Assembly: GCA_040500365.1 (NCBI GenBank)
Contig: CP148031.1
Span: 1,488,001-1,552,000 of the forward strand
DNA from: Dehalobacter alkaniphilus
GTDB taxonomy: Bacteria; Bacillota; Desulfitobacteriia; Desulfitobacteriales; Syntrophobotulaceae
Length of the DNA: 64,000 nucleotides
Reading direction: 5' to 3'
The translations under genes and the position numbers were made by a program. The notes below the pieces were generated by a model, which searched no databases, was not told where the DNA came from, and saw nothing but the letters and a program-made list of their open reading frames with translations. How positions within the stretch are numbered: the first letter of the stretch is position 1; each line of letters opens with the position of its first letter. This document shows positions 8,249 through 17,356 of this stretch, one piece after another.

Positions 8249-8428
8249 TCAGATTTCGCTTTCGTGTGCTGCGAACATATCATCATTCGAATCTTTTTGC
8301 CAAAACTTTTGAATGTGTTTTTCGATTTTTTTGCCATATCTTTTATAAGTACAACCCAGCAAAAATCCCCCCACCATGGCAGAACCCATGAACAGCAAGC
8401 TATGATCCGATTTTTTGGAATAAAGCAT
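8249..8428 (-). CDS. small single-pass membrane protein, 59 residues
   Basis: An ORF of 59 codons beginning MLYSKKSDHSLLFMGSAMVG and ending FAAHESEI. It has a perfect AAGGAGG ribosome-binding site (complement of 8437-8443) with an 8-base spacer, and a minus-strand terminator 42 bases past the stop. One hydrophobic Gly-rich segment (residues 11-26, ending in a Cys) is followed by a Lys-rich, probably cytoplasmic tail. The layout resembles short YtxH-like or small spore-membrane proteins, but I cannot name the family. The opposite-strand reading frame over the same bases lacks a ribosome-binding site. Confidence 0.8.
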   Translation of the reverse strand: MLYSKKSDHSLLFMGSAMVGGFLLGCTYKRYGKKIEKHIQKFWQKDSNDDMFAAHESEI

Positions 8429-8540
8429 CCTAACAGCCTCCTTCCGCTGTATATATTTCTGTGTAATTCATTTAAATTTATTATGTATAGATCTGAAAAA
8501 AATAATCTAGGATAATTTATGTAATTGCAGGGGATGAAAT

Positions 8541-9203
8541 ATGAAGTTGAATTTTAAGGCCTTAGCTTATTTTGTGATCGGTGTGGCAGTTGTTTTTTTA
8601 CTGATGCCATTCGTCAGTTATTCTATCTATCAGTTCTTTCCTGAAATCAAAACGGCCTATTATCTTTCCATGATGACTTCGAATACCCTGTTTGTTTTTT
8701 TGATTATGCTGATTATGTTCAAAAATAGGCTTTCCCTGAATGACCTGGGCTGGAGAAGGACCAGTTTTGCTTCCGCCCTTATTGATGTATTCAAATTCTG
8801 TTTTTTGGTTTGGCTGATTAATATGATCTATATGGCATTTCTGTATTATTCAGGCCAGACGACGGCAGAAAATGAACTGGTAAAGTTACTGCAGAACCCG
8901 ACAATTTCCATGTTCATTGCGAACATTTTTCTGATCGCCGTTATTGTTCCTTTTATTGAGGAAACGCTGTTCCGGGGAGTACTGCTCGGCTGTTTGCGGA
9001 ATTATTTCGGCAAATGGACGGCGATTGTAATCAGTGCCTGCATTTTTTCCGCCCTGCATTTTGATTTGACCGGCTTCATTCCGAAGCTGGTTCTCGGAAT
9101 CGGACTTGGTTTTTTATATACCAAACATGATTCGATTTATCCGGCAATCGGGCTTCATGCGCTGAATAACTTACTGGCGGTTATCGGGGTCTCAGTATCT
9201 TAA
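8541..9203 (+). CDS. CPBP-family intramembrane metalloprotease
   Basis: A 220-residue polytopic membrane protein (about six to eight helices) with the CAAX protease/bacteriocin-processing (ABI) signature: EETLFRG with Glu140, Glu141 and Arg145, His173 in FSALHFD, and His206/Asn210 in GLHALNN. Motif order and spacing are intact, so it should be catalytically competent. Bacterial members act in peptide processing or protein maturation; the substrate here is unknown. It stands just upstream of cmk but has its own start context. Confidence 0.88.
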   Translation: MKLNFKALAYFVIGVAVVFLLMPFVSYSIYQFFPEIKTAYYLSMMTSNTLFVFLIMLIMFKNRLSLNDLGWRRTSFASALIDVFKFCFLVWLINMIYMAFLYYSGQTTAENELVKLLQNPTISMFIANIFLIAVIVPFIEETLFRGVLLGCLRNYFGKWTAIVISACIFSALHFDLTGFIPKLVLGIGLGFLYTKHDSIYPAIGLHALNNLLAVIGVSVS

Positions 9204-9216
9204 ACCGTAAAGTGAA

Positions 9217-9246
9217 TTGTAAGCGATCATTTTGCTGTGGTATAAT
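9217..9246 (+). promoter_or_regulatory. predicted sigma-A promoter for cmk
   Basis: TTGTAA (9217-9222), an 18-base spacer, then an exact TATAAT (9241-9246) preceded by TGG (extended -10). It lies about 60 bases before the cmk TTG start. Confidence 0.6.
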
Positions 9247-9309
9247 TTTGGCAGATGCGAGCTTCGAAACAGCGCGCAAGATTAAGATTTTTTTGATTGG
9301 AGCATCGTT

Positions 9310-9987
9310 TTGGAACATTTGCGTGAAAATCATTTGCAGGTGGCGATTGACGGTCCTGCCGGGGCAGGAAAAAGTACCATTGCGAGAATCGTTGCCGACA
9401 AACTTGACTTGTATTATCTTGATACAGGTGCGATGTATCGAACTGTAGCTTATAAAGCCCTTGCTTCAGGAATTTCCCTTCAGGATGAAAAGGCAGTAAC
9501 AGGTCTGGCCCGGATCATTGACATCAGACTAAGCCATATTGACCGTCAAACCGTACTCTGCGACGGGGAAGATGTTACCTCTAAAATCCGGGATGTTGAG
9601 GTAAGCAGGGCAGTATCGCTGATTGCATCTTATCCCGGGGTTCGTAACCGGCTGGTTGAACTACAGCGTCAGGAAGCACTGAAGGGCAATATCGTGATGG
9701 ATGGCAGGGATATCGGTACATACGTCCTGCCGGATGCCGGAATTAAGATTTTTCTGACGGCTTCGGCTTCTGAACGCGCACGTCGAAGATACCTTGAGAA
9801 TATCAAAGAGGGTAAGAAGGTATCTTTGGAAGAAATACGCTCGGATATTGAAAAACGAGATGCAGTAGATTCCCAGAGAAAATTTGCACCGCTGAAACCA
9901 GCTAAGGACGCGGTGATCCTCGATACGACAGGTTTAACGATTGATGAAGTTGTTGCCAAGATCATTAGAATTATCAGGGAGGATTAA
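9310..9987 (+). CDS. cmk: cytidylate kinase
   Basis: A 225-residue (d)CMP kinase. It has the P-loop GPAGAGKST near residue 15, YYLDTGAMYR, the NMP-binding region, MDGRDIGTYVLPDAGIKIFL, and the R-rich lid SERARRRYLE. It phosphorylates CMP and dCMP. The start is a TTG at 9310 with a TTGGAG site 7 bases before it; no ATG lies close by. It leads a cmk-plsC-ispH/rpsA gene string typical of clostridia. Confidence 0.95.
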   Translation: MEHLRENHLQVAIDGPAGAGKSTIARIVADKLDLYYLDTGAMYRTVAYKALASGISLQDEKAVTGLARIIDIRLSHIDRQTVLCDGEDVTSKIRDVEVSRAVSLIASYPGVRNRLVELQRQEALKGNIVMDGRDIGTYVLPDAGIKIFLTASASERARRRYLENIKEGKKVSLEEIRSDIEKRDAVDSQRKFAPLKPAKDAVILDTTGLTIDEVVAKIIRIIRED

Positions 9988-9991
9988 AGTG

Positions 9992-10573
9992 ATGCTGTAT
10001 TCATTGGCAAAGGGAATCATGACCCTTGTTCTGAAGGTCAAAGGATGTAGGATAACAGGCCTGGAAAATTTTCCTGCAGAAGGACCTGTGATTATAGCCT
10101 GCAATCATATTAGCCTCTGGGATCCGATTATTGTTGGCTGTTCGATGCCAAGACAGGTATATTTCATGGCGAAAGAGGAGCTTTTCTCGATACCATTGTT
10201 AGGACAGATTCTGCACGGACTTGGTACTTTCCCGGTTAAACGCGGGAAGGGCGATATCGGGGCATTCCGAAAATCGGTCAGGCTGTTAAAAGAAGGAAAA
10301 ATTCTGGGGATATTTCCGGAAGGTACCCGCTCCAAAACCGGTGACATTCAGGAAGCCATGGCAGGGATCGTTTTGATTGTAAACAAAAGCCATGCCCCGA
10401 TTCTGCCGGTCAAGGTATATGGAGCCAGAGGATTATTAACCCAAAAAAGGGGTAAGATAGGGATAATTATCGGTAAGCCATTTTATGCCGATAACCTTGA
10501 AATCCCTGAAAAGACTGAAAATAGCAGGGAATGGCTTGCCAATAAAATCATGGATGTTGTGAATGAAATGTAA
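9992..10573 (+). CDS. plsC: 1-acylglycerol-3-phosphate acyltransferase
   Basis: A 193-residue PlsC-type lysophosphatidate acyltransferase. It has the NHISLWDPI catalytic motif (HX4D) and FPEGTRSKTG for phosphate binding, with one N-terminal hydrophobic segment. It makes phosphatidic acid in membrane lipid synthesis. AGGGAGG at the end of cmk serves the ATG at 9992, or a GTG one codon earlier. The longer upstream frame overlaps cmk and is not used. Confidence 0.92.
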   Translation: MLYSLAKGIMTLVLKVKGCRITGLENFPAEGPVIIACNHISLWDPIIVGCSMPRQVYFMAKEELFSIPLLGQILHGLGTFPVKRGKGDIGAFRKSVRLLKEGKILGIFPEGTRSKTGDIQEAMAGIVLIVNKSHAPILPVKVYGARGLLTQKRGKIGIIIGKPFYADNLEIPEKTENSREWLANKIMDVVNEM

Positions 10574-10589
10574 AAATCATAAAAGGTTA

Positions 10590-10630
10590 ACAAGGTACTA
10601 GGAGGAATTTTGTTTTTCTCAGCGAAATAG
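10590..10630 (+). other. short leader with strong ribosome-binding site before ispH
   Basis: AGGAGG at 10600-10605 is followed by a TTG at 10610 that opens a 6-codon frame ending at 10630 (L-F-F-S-A-K). The preceding ACAAGGTACTAGG (10590-10602) recurs exactly at 18416-18428. It may be a leader peptide or chance. Confidence 0.25.
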
Positions 10631-10658
10631 ACGTGATAGGCATAAAAGGAGGGCAGTT

Positions 10659-12710
10659 TTGTTGACGATTCAGCGAGCGGCAAAAGCAGGTTTCTGTTTT
10701 GGAGTCAAACGGGCGATTGAATTGGCTGAAAAAGCTGCCGGCACCGGGTTGACTGCATCTTTGGGACCGCTCATTCATAATCAGCAAGTTGTTGATTATT
10801 TGGCTGAGAAAGGATTGGAAGTCATTCACTCTGTTGATGAGGCTAAAATGGGTCAACAGCTTGTAATCAGGTCGCATGGCGTTCCCCCGGAAACGTACGA
10901 GGAAGCAAAGGAACGTGGAATTACCATTATTGATGCAACGTGTCCTTATGTTCAAAAAGCGCAAAGAATGGCCGCAAGCTCATCAGCAAACAGTTTTGTC
11001 ATTGTTGTCGGTGACAAAAGCCATCCGGAAGTTAAAGGGATCCTGGGATGGGCAGGAAGTAATGCCCTCGCCATAGAGACGCTGGCCGAGGCTGAAGATT
11101 TGCCGTACTACCCGAGAATTACTGTCCTGGCCCAAACAACACAGCAAAAAAGCCATTTTTTTACGGTTGTTGAAGAATTAAAAAAACATACTGGGGAGCT
11201 GATCGTCCAGAATACGATCTGCGCGGCAACTGAAGAACGTCAGGCCTCAGCCAGAGAATTGGCTGAAAAAGTGGATCTGATGATTGTCGTGGGGGGCTTG
11301 AGCAGTTCCAACACACGAAAACTGGGATCGATCTGCAGTGGGAAAACGAAAACATACTGTATCGAAACAGCTGAAGAATTACTGGAGATCTGGTTTACGG
11401 ATGCTAAAATCACCGGCTTGACAGCAGGAGCTTCCACACCGGATTGGATTATCGAGGAGGTTTGCAAGAAAATGTCGGAGTTTATGGAAAAAACACAGAT
11501 CCAAGAGGCTGAGGAAAGCGTTGTGAAGACGGTTAGTACGGTTAGTGATGAAGAGAACATGATGGAAAATTTTGATAAGGGACTGCCCAAACTTTATCGG
11601 GGCGCGATTGTCAAAGGGACCGTCGTAAAAATAACAGGCGATGAGGTATTTGTGGATATTGCCTGGAAATCGGAGGGCATGATTCCTTTTGAGGAGCTTT
11701 CCGCTACCAAGGTTTCGAATATTAATGATCTCGTTAAAATTGGTGACACGATTTCTGTGATGGTCATGCGTGTTGAAAACCAGGAAGGCTACCCTGTTTT
11801 ATCCCGTAAACGGGCTAATGAGGTTGAAGCGAAGGAACAGTTGGCCCATCTGGCCGAATCAAAAGAAGAAGTTCAGGCAGTCGTTACGGAAGCAGTCAAA
11901 GGCGGACTTCTGGTCGACCTCGGAATGAGAGGCTTTGTGCCTGCTTCTCAGGTTGAGACCGGCTTCGTAGACAATCTTGAAAAATATATAGGGAAAACAC
12001 TTCGTTTAAGAGTCATCGAGTACGATGAATACAAGAAGAAACTGGTTCTTTCCCAAAAGGTCATTTTAGCTGAAGAGCAGGAAGGTAAAAAAGAAAAGCT
12101 TCTGGAGACGCTTAAAGAAGGCGATATCATAAAGGGAACAGTCCGCCGCCTGGCCGATTTTGGTGCGTTTGTTGATCTTGGCGGTATTGACGGGCTGCTG
12201 CACATCTCGGATATGGCTTTCTCCAGAGTAAAACACCCGTCGGAGATCGTGAATGTCGATGATGAAGTTGAAGTTCAGATCTTAGCGATTGATACCCAAA
12301 AAGGCAGGATTTCCCTCGGGTTAAAACAGCTTAAAACGAATCCGTGGTCTGCTGCTGCTGAAAAATATGCCGTGGGATCCATCGTACACGGCAAAGTCGT
12401 CAGAATCGCACCTTTTGGCGCTTTCGTAGAACTGGAGGACGGGATCGATGCGCTGGTGCATATTTCCCAGCTGGCCGACCACAGGGTCATGAAAGTACAG
12501 GATGTCGTACAGGTTGGGCAGGAGATCACAGCCAAAGTCATCGATTTTAAACCGGAAGATAAAAAAATAAGCTTGAGTATCCGGGAACTTCTTACGGAAG
12601 CCAGTGAAGCCAGTGCCCGTCAGGATTTGGAGAACCAACCGGAAATACCTGAAGTTACGATTGGCGAGAAAATCGGAAATATCCCGGATACAGACGTGGA
12701 CACACTTTAA
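10659..12710 (+). CDS. ispH: bifunctional HMBPP reductase / ribosomal protein S1
   Basis: A 683-residue fusion. Residues 1-280 are IspH (LytB), the 4Fe-4S enzyme of the last MEP-pathway step, with cluster ligands Cys13 (AGFCFGV), Cys95 (DATCPYV) and Cys188 (NTICAATEERQ). Residues 314-640 hold four S1 RNA-binding repeats, e.g. GTVVKITGDEVFVDIAWKSE and GTVRRLADFGAFVDLGGIDG. This fusion is known in many Clostridia and serves as their rpsA homologue. It starts at TTG 10659 or the next TTG (10662) after AAAGGAGGG. Confidence 0.95.
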   Translation: MLTIQRAAKAGFCFGVKRAIELAEKAAGTGLTASLGPLIHNQQVVDYLAEKGLEVIHSVDEAKMGQQLVIRSHGVPPETYEEAKERGITIIDATCPYVQKAQRMAASSSANSFVIVVGDKSHPEVKGILGWAGSNALAIETLAEAEDLPYYPRITVLAQTTQQKSHFFTVVEELKKHTGELIVQNTICAATEERQASARELAEKVDLMIVVGGLSSSNTRKLGSICSGKTKTYCIETAEELLEIWFTDAKITGLTAGASTPDWIIEEVCKKMSEFMEKTQIQEAEESVVKTVSTVSDEENMMENFDKGLPKLYRGAIVKGTVVKITGDEVFVDIAWKSEGMIPFEELSATKVSNINDLVKIGDTISVMVMRVENQEGYPVLSRKRANEVEAKEQLAHLAESKEEVQAVVTEAVKGGLLVDLGMRGFVPASQVETGFVDNLEKYIGKTLRLRVIEYDEYKKKLVLSQKVILAEEQEGKKEKLLETLKEGDIIKGTVRRLADFGAFVDLGGIDGLLHISDMAFSRVKHPSEIVNVDDEVEVQILAIDTQKGRISLGLKQLKTNPWSAAAEKYAVGSIVHGKVVRIAPFGAFVELEDGIDALVHISQLADHRVMKVQDVVQVGQEITAKVIDFKPEDKKISLSIRELLTEASEASARQDLENQPEIPEVTIGEKIGNIPDTDVDTL

Positions 12711-12799
12711 TAAAATTAATGCATCAAATGGCTTCTTGCTTTGATTTGGCAGGAAGTCATTTCACTTCAGACGGAATTAATGCAACAGGAGGTCAAAAA

Positions 12800-13918
12800 A
12801 TGGCTGCTCAGAAGATAAAAACAAAAAATCCTGACTTTATTCTGTTATTTTCTGCGGTAATCATTTTGGCAGTTGGCCTGATTATGGTCTTAAGTGCTGG
12901 CTCCTCTTTTTCTTATGAGAACAAAAATAATTCCTATTATTTGTTTCTTAGGCAGTTGCAGTGGGTAGGCTTAGGAATCTTTGCAGCCGCGGCAGCTGTT
13001 TATCTTCCTTTAAAGGTCTTTCGGAAGGTATCTGGGATCAGTATACTCGTCAGTGTCATCCTGCTCTTGATGGTTGAATTCAGCAGCCTATCAAGTACAA
13101 AGAAAGGTTCGGCTCGCTGGCTGGATATTTTCGGGATGTCCGTACAGCCGTCAGAAATTGCAAAGCTGGCCATTGTCTTCTTCTTTGCTTATATCCTTAG
13201 CCGCTACCCGGTCAAAAAAATTAAGGATATTTTCCTGCCAGTGGGTGTGCTTGGCGTCATCTGCCTGCTCGTTTATAAGCAACCTGACCTTGGTACTGCG
13301 ATTGTCATCCTGGGTGCAGGAGCGTTTATGCTGATGATGACGGAGCTCCCGACGGGTTATTTCCTGGCTGCGATACCTCTAATTGGCATCCCGGGATTCT
13401 ACCTGGTCAAAGGTGAAGAGTATCAGTGGAACAGAATTTTGGGCTGGCTGCATCCTTGGGAATATGCAACATCATTTGGCTATCAGCAAATTAATGCCCA
13501 GATAGCCTTCGGGTCGGGCGGACTGCTCGGGATCGGTATCGGGAGAAGCAATGAAGGGCTCGGGTTTTTGCCTGAAAATTATACGGATACCATTTTTGCC
13601 GTGATCGGACAAGAATTTGGTTTCTTCGGGACTTCGCTTATGATCTTGTGTTTTATCGTACTTATTTGGCGCGGCTATGCCATATCCCGGCAATGTCCGG
13701 ATGGATTCGGACGGATGCTCGGATTTGGGATCACAACGATCCTGGGCATCCAAACCGTGATTAATCTTTGTGTTGTAACCGGTCTTTTTCCGGTAACTGG
13801 GATTACGCTTCCTCTCGTATCCTATGGAGGAAGCTCCCTGCTTGTAACCATGTTTGAAATAGGTATTTTATTGAATATTTCGCGCTTCCGACAGGATAAG
13901 CTGTTGCGAAGCAGCTAG
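12800..13918 (+). CDS. FtsW/RodA/SpoVE family peptidoglycan glycosyltransferase
   Basis: A 372-residue SEDS protein with about ten membrane segments. Hallmarks are GSARWLDIFGMSVQPSEIAK, GSGGLLGIGIGRSNEGLGFL, ENYTDTIFAVIGQEFGFFG and the terminal LPLVSYGGSSLL. SEDS proteins polymerise lipid II with a partner class B PBP. No PBP gene lies nearby, so its place in division, elongation or sporulation cannot be set. The ATG at 12800 follows AGGAGG at 7 bases. Confidence 0.9.
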   Translation: MAAQKIKTKNPDFILLFSAVIILAVGLIMVLSAGSSFSYENKNNSYYLFLRQLQWVGLGIFAAAAAVYLPLKVFRKVSGISILVSVILLLMVEFSSLSSTKKGSARWLDIFGMSVQPSEIAKLAIVFFFAYILSRYPVKKIKDIFLPVGVLGVICLLVYKQPDLGTAIVILGAGAFMLMMTELPTGYFLAAIPLIGIPGFYLVKGEEYQWNRILGWLHPWEYATSFGYQQINAQIAFGSGGLLGIGIGRSNEGLGFLPENYTDTIFAVIGQEFGFFGTSLMILCFIVLIWRGYAISRQCPDGFGRMLGFGITTILGIQTVINLCVVTGLFPVTGITLPLVSYGGSSLLVTMFEIGILLNISRFRQDKLLRSS

Positions 13919-14066
13919 CAGACTAATCATAAGGTTGTTTATGTTTCAATTTGATTGGGTAGTTATTTGAAAAATGGTTTACTAGTACCTTTATAATAGT
14001 CATTATAGTATAATAAAAAAGTTAACCAAGTGCTAAAACGTTTTACGCTGGAAAAGGATGGAAAAA

Positions 14067-15395
14067 ATGCCCAATGGGTTGATGGTATCTGCTGTCATGA
14101 AAAACAGTATTGCTGCTGAGATGGAAATCGAACCCGGAGATGAGATTCTCCAGGTGGATCAGCACAATGTTCAGGATATTTTGGATTTGCAGTATTGGAC
14201 CGCTGAAGAAGAATTTACATTAATCATTCAGAAGAAGAATCATGAGATCTGGGAACTGGAGATTATCAAGGAACCGGAGGAACTGCTTGGTATCGAAGTC
14301 AGCAGCGTAGGCCGGGACGGACTAATGAAGTGCCGGAATAACTGTGTTTTCTGCTTTGTCCGGCAGATGCCTCCCGGGATGAGATCATCGCTGTACGATC
14401 TGGATGACGATTACCGGTTGTCGGTGAACCAGGGGAGCTATATCACTTTGTCCAACCTGAAGGAGAAGGATTTTCAGAGAATCATCGACATGCATCTAAG
14501 TCCTTTGTATATCTCCGTTCATGCATGGAATCCCGTCGTCAGGGAGAAACTGATGAGAAACAGGCAGGCCGGGAAGCTGGCGGAGCAAATAAAAAGGCTT
14601 GCTGAAGCTGGTCTTGTTCTTCATACGCAGATCGTTCTGGTCCCTGATTACAATGACCGGGAGATCTTGCAGGAAACCGTGGAGAACCTTGCGGCCTTTT
14701 TCCCACAGGTCCAGTCCATTGGGATTGTTCCGGTCGGCTTAACAAAGTACAGGGATGGATTGCCTGAACTTCGGACTGTAACGCCGGAGGAGGCCAAGGA
14801 AGTCCTGGATATCGGTATAGAATGGCAGCAGAAATACCGAAAATGGACCGGACTAAACCTTGTTTATTTTTCTGATGAATTTTATATGCTTGCCGGCAGA
14901 GATCTTACGTCATATCCAGAATATGATGACTTTCCGCAACTGGAAAACGGCATTGGCATGGCCCGAAAGTTTCAGGAAGAAATCCGGATGTGTCTCTGTG
15001 ACCTGCCGAGGCAGATTCCGGAAAGAAAGATACATCTCGTAACTGGTTCATCAGCAGCGGCATATTTCCGGTCCAGGATCGCGGAGCTGCCTGCAGTTCA
15101 GGGTGTACATATTACCGTTCATGAGATTGGCAACCGTTTTTTTGGACCTGCGGTGACCGTAGCAGGGTTGCTCACGGCTCAGGACATCGCACCGCAACTG
15201 GGTGACCTGCAGGGAGAGTATTTCTTACTATCGCGCGTGATGCTGAGAGCCGGTGAAGAAGTATTCCTCGATGGATATGATGTCCGGTGGCTGACCGAAC
15301 AGGTCAATGGCATACCGGTAGTTGTGGAGAATGATGGTCAATCTTTTATAGAAGGACTTTTTGGGATAACGATTGGAGGTTCGGAAAATGAGTAA
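14067..15395 (+). CDS. DUF512 protein with PDZ and radical-SAM-like domains
   Basis: A 442-residue protein. The N-terminal PDZ-like part (residues 5-70, MEIEPGDEILQVDQHNVQDI) precedes a CRNNCVFCFVRQMP motif (C-x3-C-x2-C), consistent with a radical-SAM type 4Fe-4S site, then a TIM-barrel-like region and the DUF512 C-terminus. The biochemical role is undefined. It precedes and overlaps der by 8 bases, a conserved clostridial pairing. The ATG at 14067 has AAGGA at 14054-14058; an ATG at 14058 overlaps that site. Confidence 0.87.
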   Translation: MPNGLMVSAVMKNSIAAEMEIEPGDEILQVDQHNVQDILDLQYWTAEEEFTLIIQKKNHEIWELEIIKEPEELLGIEVSSVGRDGLMKCRNNCVFCFVRQMPPGMRSSLYDLDDDYRLSVNQGSYITLSNLKEKDFQRIIDMHLSPLYISVHAWNPVVREKLMRNRQAGKLAEQIKRLAEAGLVLHTQIVLVPDYNDREILQETVENLAAFFPQVQSIGIVPVGLTKYRDGLPELRTVTPEEAKEVLDIGIEWQQKYRKWTGLNLVYFSDEFYMLAGRDLTSYPEYDDFPQLENGIGMARKFQEEIRMCLCDLPRQIPERKIHLVTGSSAAAYFRSRIAELPAVQGVHITVHEIGNRFFGPAVTVAGLLTAQDIAPQLGDLQGEYFLLSRVMLRAGEEVFLDGYDVRWLTEQVNGIPVVVENDGQSFIEGLFGITIGGSENE

Positions 15396-16719
15396 ACCTG
15401 TGGTAGCAATTGTTGGACGTCCGAATGTCGGGAAATCGACGCTATTTAACAGAATCGTCGGCGGCTTGGTGGCCATCGTTGAAAATACCCCCGGGGTAAC
15501 AAGGGACCGGTTATATTATGATGCTGAATGGCTTGGCAGAAAATTTACGCTGATTGATACCGGTGGTATAGAATTTAAAGATGAAACGACACCGCTTTCA
15601 TCGAAGATGAAACAGCAGGCCGAAATCGCAGTCGATGAAGCTGATGTCATCATGTTTCTTGTCGATGCCAAATCCGGAATTACGCCGGATGATCAGCAGA
15701 TCGCCAGATACCTGCGGAAATCGAGCAAACCGGTATTGCTGGTCGCGAATAAAGTAGAAAAATTTACCCGGTTTGAGGCAGAGGCCCATGAATTTCTGCC
15801 GCTGGGTTTCGGTGATCCGATTCCAGTTTCGGCCGTTCACGGTATGAATACCGGGGATCTTCTCGATACGCTTGTTTCGGTCCTGCCGGAAGATGCCGCG
15901 GCCGACTATGACCCGGATGTGATCAAAATCGCCGTGATTGGCAGACCGAATGTCGGCAAATCATCGATTGTCAATATACTGCTCGGGGAGGAACGGGTCA
16001 TTGTCAGTGACATACCCGGAACGACCAGGGATGCGATCGATACTCCGTTTACGTATGAAGACAGAAATTATGTATTAATCGATACGGCCGGCATCAGGCG
16101 CAAGAAAAAAATCTCCGAAGTTACGGAGAACTACAGTGTGGTGCGTTCTTTCCGGGCTGTGGACAGGTCGGATGTCGTACTGATGGTGATTAATGCCATC
16201 GAAGGCGTAACAGACCAGGACAAGAAAATTGTCGGCTATGCACATGAAGCAGGAAAAGGTCTCATCCTTGTGATCAATAAATGGGATCTTGTGATCAAAG
16301 ATGAGAAAACCATCAATAAATATGAAAAAGATATCCGGGAAGAACTGGCTTTTGTCCTTTATGCACCCACGCAGTTCGTTTCGGCCAAGACAGGCCAAAG
16401 AATCAATAAAATTATGGATCTGGTGGAATTTGTTGCAGAGCAGACCAGCAGACGTATCTCGACCAGCACCTTAAACAACCTGCTCCGGGAATGGGTGCAT
16501 CTGAATCCGCCGCCATCGGATAAAGGCGTGCGGCTAAAGATTTTATATGCAACACAAAGCAGTGTTCAGCCCCCGACCTTTATATTCTTTGTGAATGATC
16601 CGGAGCTTGTTCACTTTTCGTATAAGCGCTATCTGGAAAATCAGCTGCGTAAGAACTTTGGCTTTGAAGGTTCGCCAATCAGAATGATCATGCGAAAAAG
16701 AGACGAAGAAAAACAATAA
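15388..16719 (+). CDS. der: ribosome biogenesis GTPase Der (EngA)
   Basis: A 443-residue protein with two tandem GTPase domains. G1 motifs are GRPNVGKSTLFN (residues 9-20) and GRPNVGKSSIVN (about 187-198). DTGG/DTAG switch motifs and NKVE/NKWD specificity motifs are present, followed by a C-terminal KH-like domain. Der acts in maturation of the 50S subunit. The start overlaps the end of the DUF512 gene, with GGAGG upstream at 15376-15380. Confidence 0.97.
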   Translation: MSKPVVAIVGRPNVGKSTLFNRIVGGLVAIVENTPGVTRDRLYYDAEWLGRKFTLIDTGGIEFKDETTPLSSKMKQQAEIAVDEADVIMFLVDAKSGITPDDQQIARYLRKSSKPVLLVANKVEKFTRFEAEAHEFLPLGFGDPIPVSAVHGMNTGDLLDTLVSVLPEDAAADYDPDVIKIAVIGRPNVGKSSIVNILLGEERVIVSDIPGTTRDAIDTPFTYEDRNYVLIDTAGIRRKKKISEVTENYSVVRSFRAVDRSDVVLMVINAIEGVTDQDKKIVGYAHEAGKGLILVINKWDLVIKDEKTINKYEKDIREELAFVLYAPTQFVSAKTGQRINKIMDLVEFVAEQTSRRISTSTLNNLLREWVHLNPPPSDKGVRLKILYATQSSVQPPTFIFFVNDPELVHFSYKRYLENQLRKNFGFEGSPIRMIMRKRDEEKQ

Positions 16720-16755
16720 TCTGCAAGTAAGAGAAATGAAGGAGAAAGTTTCATT

Positions 16756-17349
16756 ATGTTTGCGTATCTGATTTTTTTGCTTGCTTATCTTCTGGGAGCA
16801 CTACCATCTGCTTTTCTGGCAGGCAAGATCAAAAATATAGATGTTCGGAAGCATGGAAGCGGCAATATGGGAGCTACAAACACCTTCCGTGTTCTGGGTC
16901 CATTGTGGGGAATCGGCGTATTGGCTGCGGATGCGCTTAAAGGCGGCCTTGCAGCTTACCTTTGCTGGCTGGTCTTCGGCCCCTGGGGCGGCATTGCCGG
17001 TGGTCTGCTTGCGATGCTCGGGCATAGCTTTAATCCGTATTTTGGTTTTAAGCGAACCGGTAAAGGTGCTGCCTGCGGTTTGGGTGTCATTGTTGTTCTG
17101 GTGCCGAAGGTAACGATTGTTGCCCTGGTGGTTTTTATTCTGGTTGTGCTCGTAAGCAGGTACGTTTCGTTGGGATCAATTCTAGCCGCGGTTACCGTGA
17201 TTATCATGGCTTTTGTTTTTCAGGAGCCGCTCGCTTATAAAGTACTGGCCTTGGCAGGCGCATCAACAGTGATTTTCCTGCATCAGTCCAATATTCAAAG
17301 AATCCTTAACGGGACTGAAGCTAAGTTTGGTAAAAATAAAGGGGAGTGA
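16756..17349 (+). CDS. plsY: glycerol-3-phosphate acyltransferase PlsY
   Basis: A 197-residue membrane protein with five or so helices and the PlsY motifs: GALPSAFLAGK, RKHGSGNMGATNTFRVLG and KGAACGLGV. It transfers acyl groups from acyl-phosphate to glycerol-3-phosphate, the first step of phospholipid synthesis. It precedes gpsA, which makes its substrate, so the pair is functionally linked. Confidence 0.95.
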   Translation: MFAYLIFLLAYLLGALPSAFLAGKIKNIDVRKHGSGNMGATNTFRVLGPLWGIGVLAADALKGGLAAYLCWLVFGPWGGIAGGLLAMLGHSFNPYFGFKRTGKGAACGLGVIVVLVPKVTIVALVVFILVVLVSRYVSLGSILAAVTVIIMAFVFQEPLAYKVLALAGASTVIFLHQSNIQRILNGTEAKFGKNKGE

Positions 17350-17356
17350 AAACAAA

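Noticed and set aside
8002..8337. 111-codon minus-strand frame
   Set aside because: It reads through the terminator at 8184-8207 and the HutP-like gene on the other strand; the 59-codon frame beside it has the ribosome-binding site.
8237..8515. 92-codon plus-strand frame
   Set aside because: It lies antisense to the well-supported 59-residue gene and has no ribosome-binding site.
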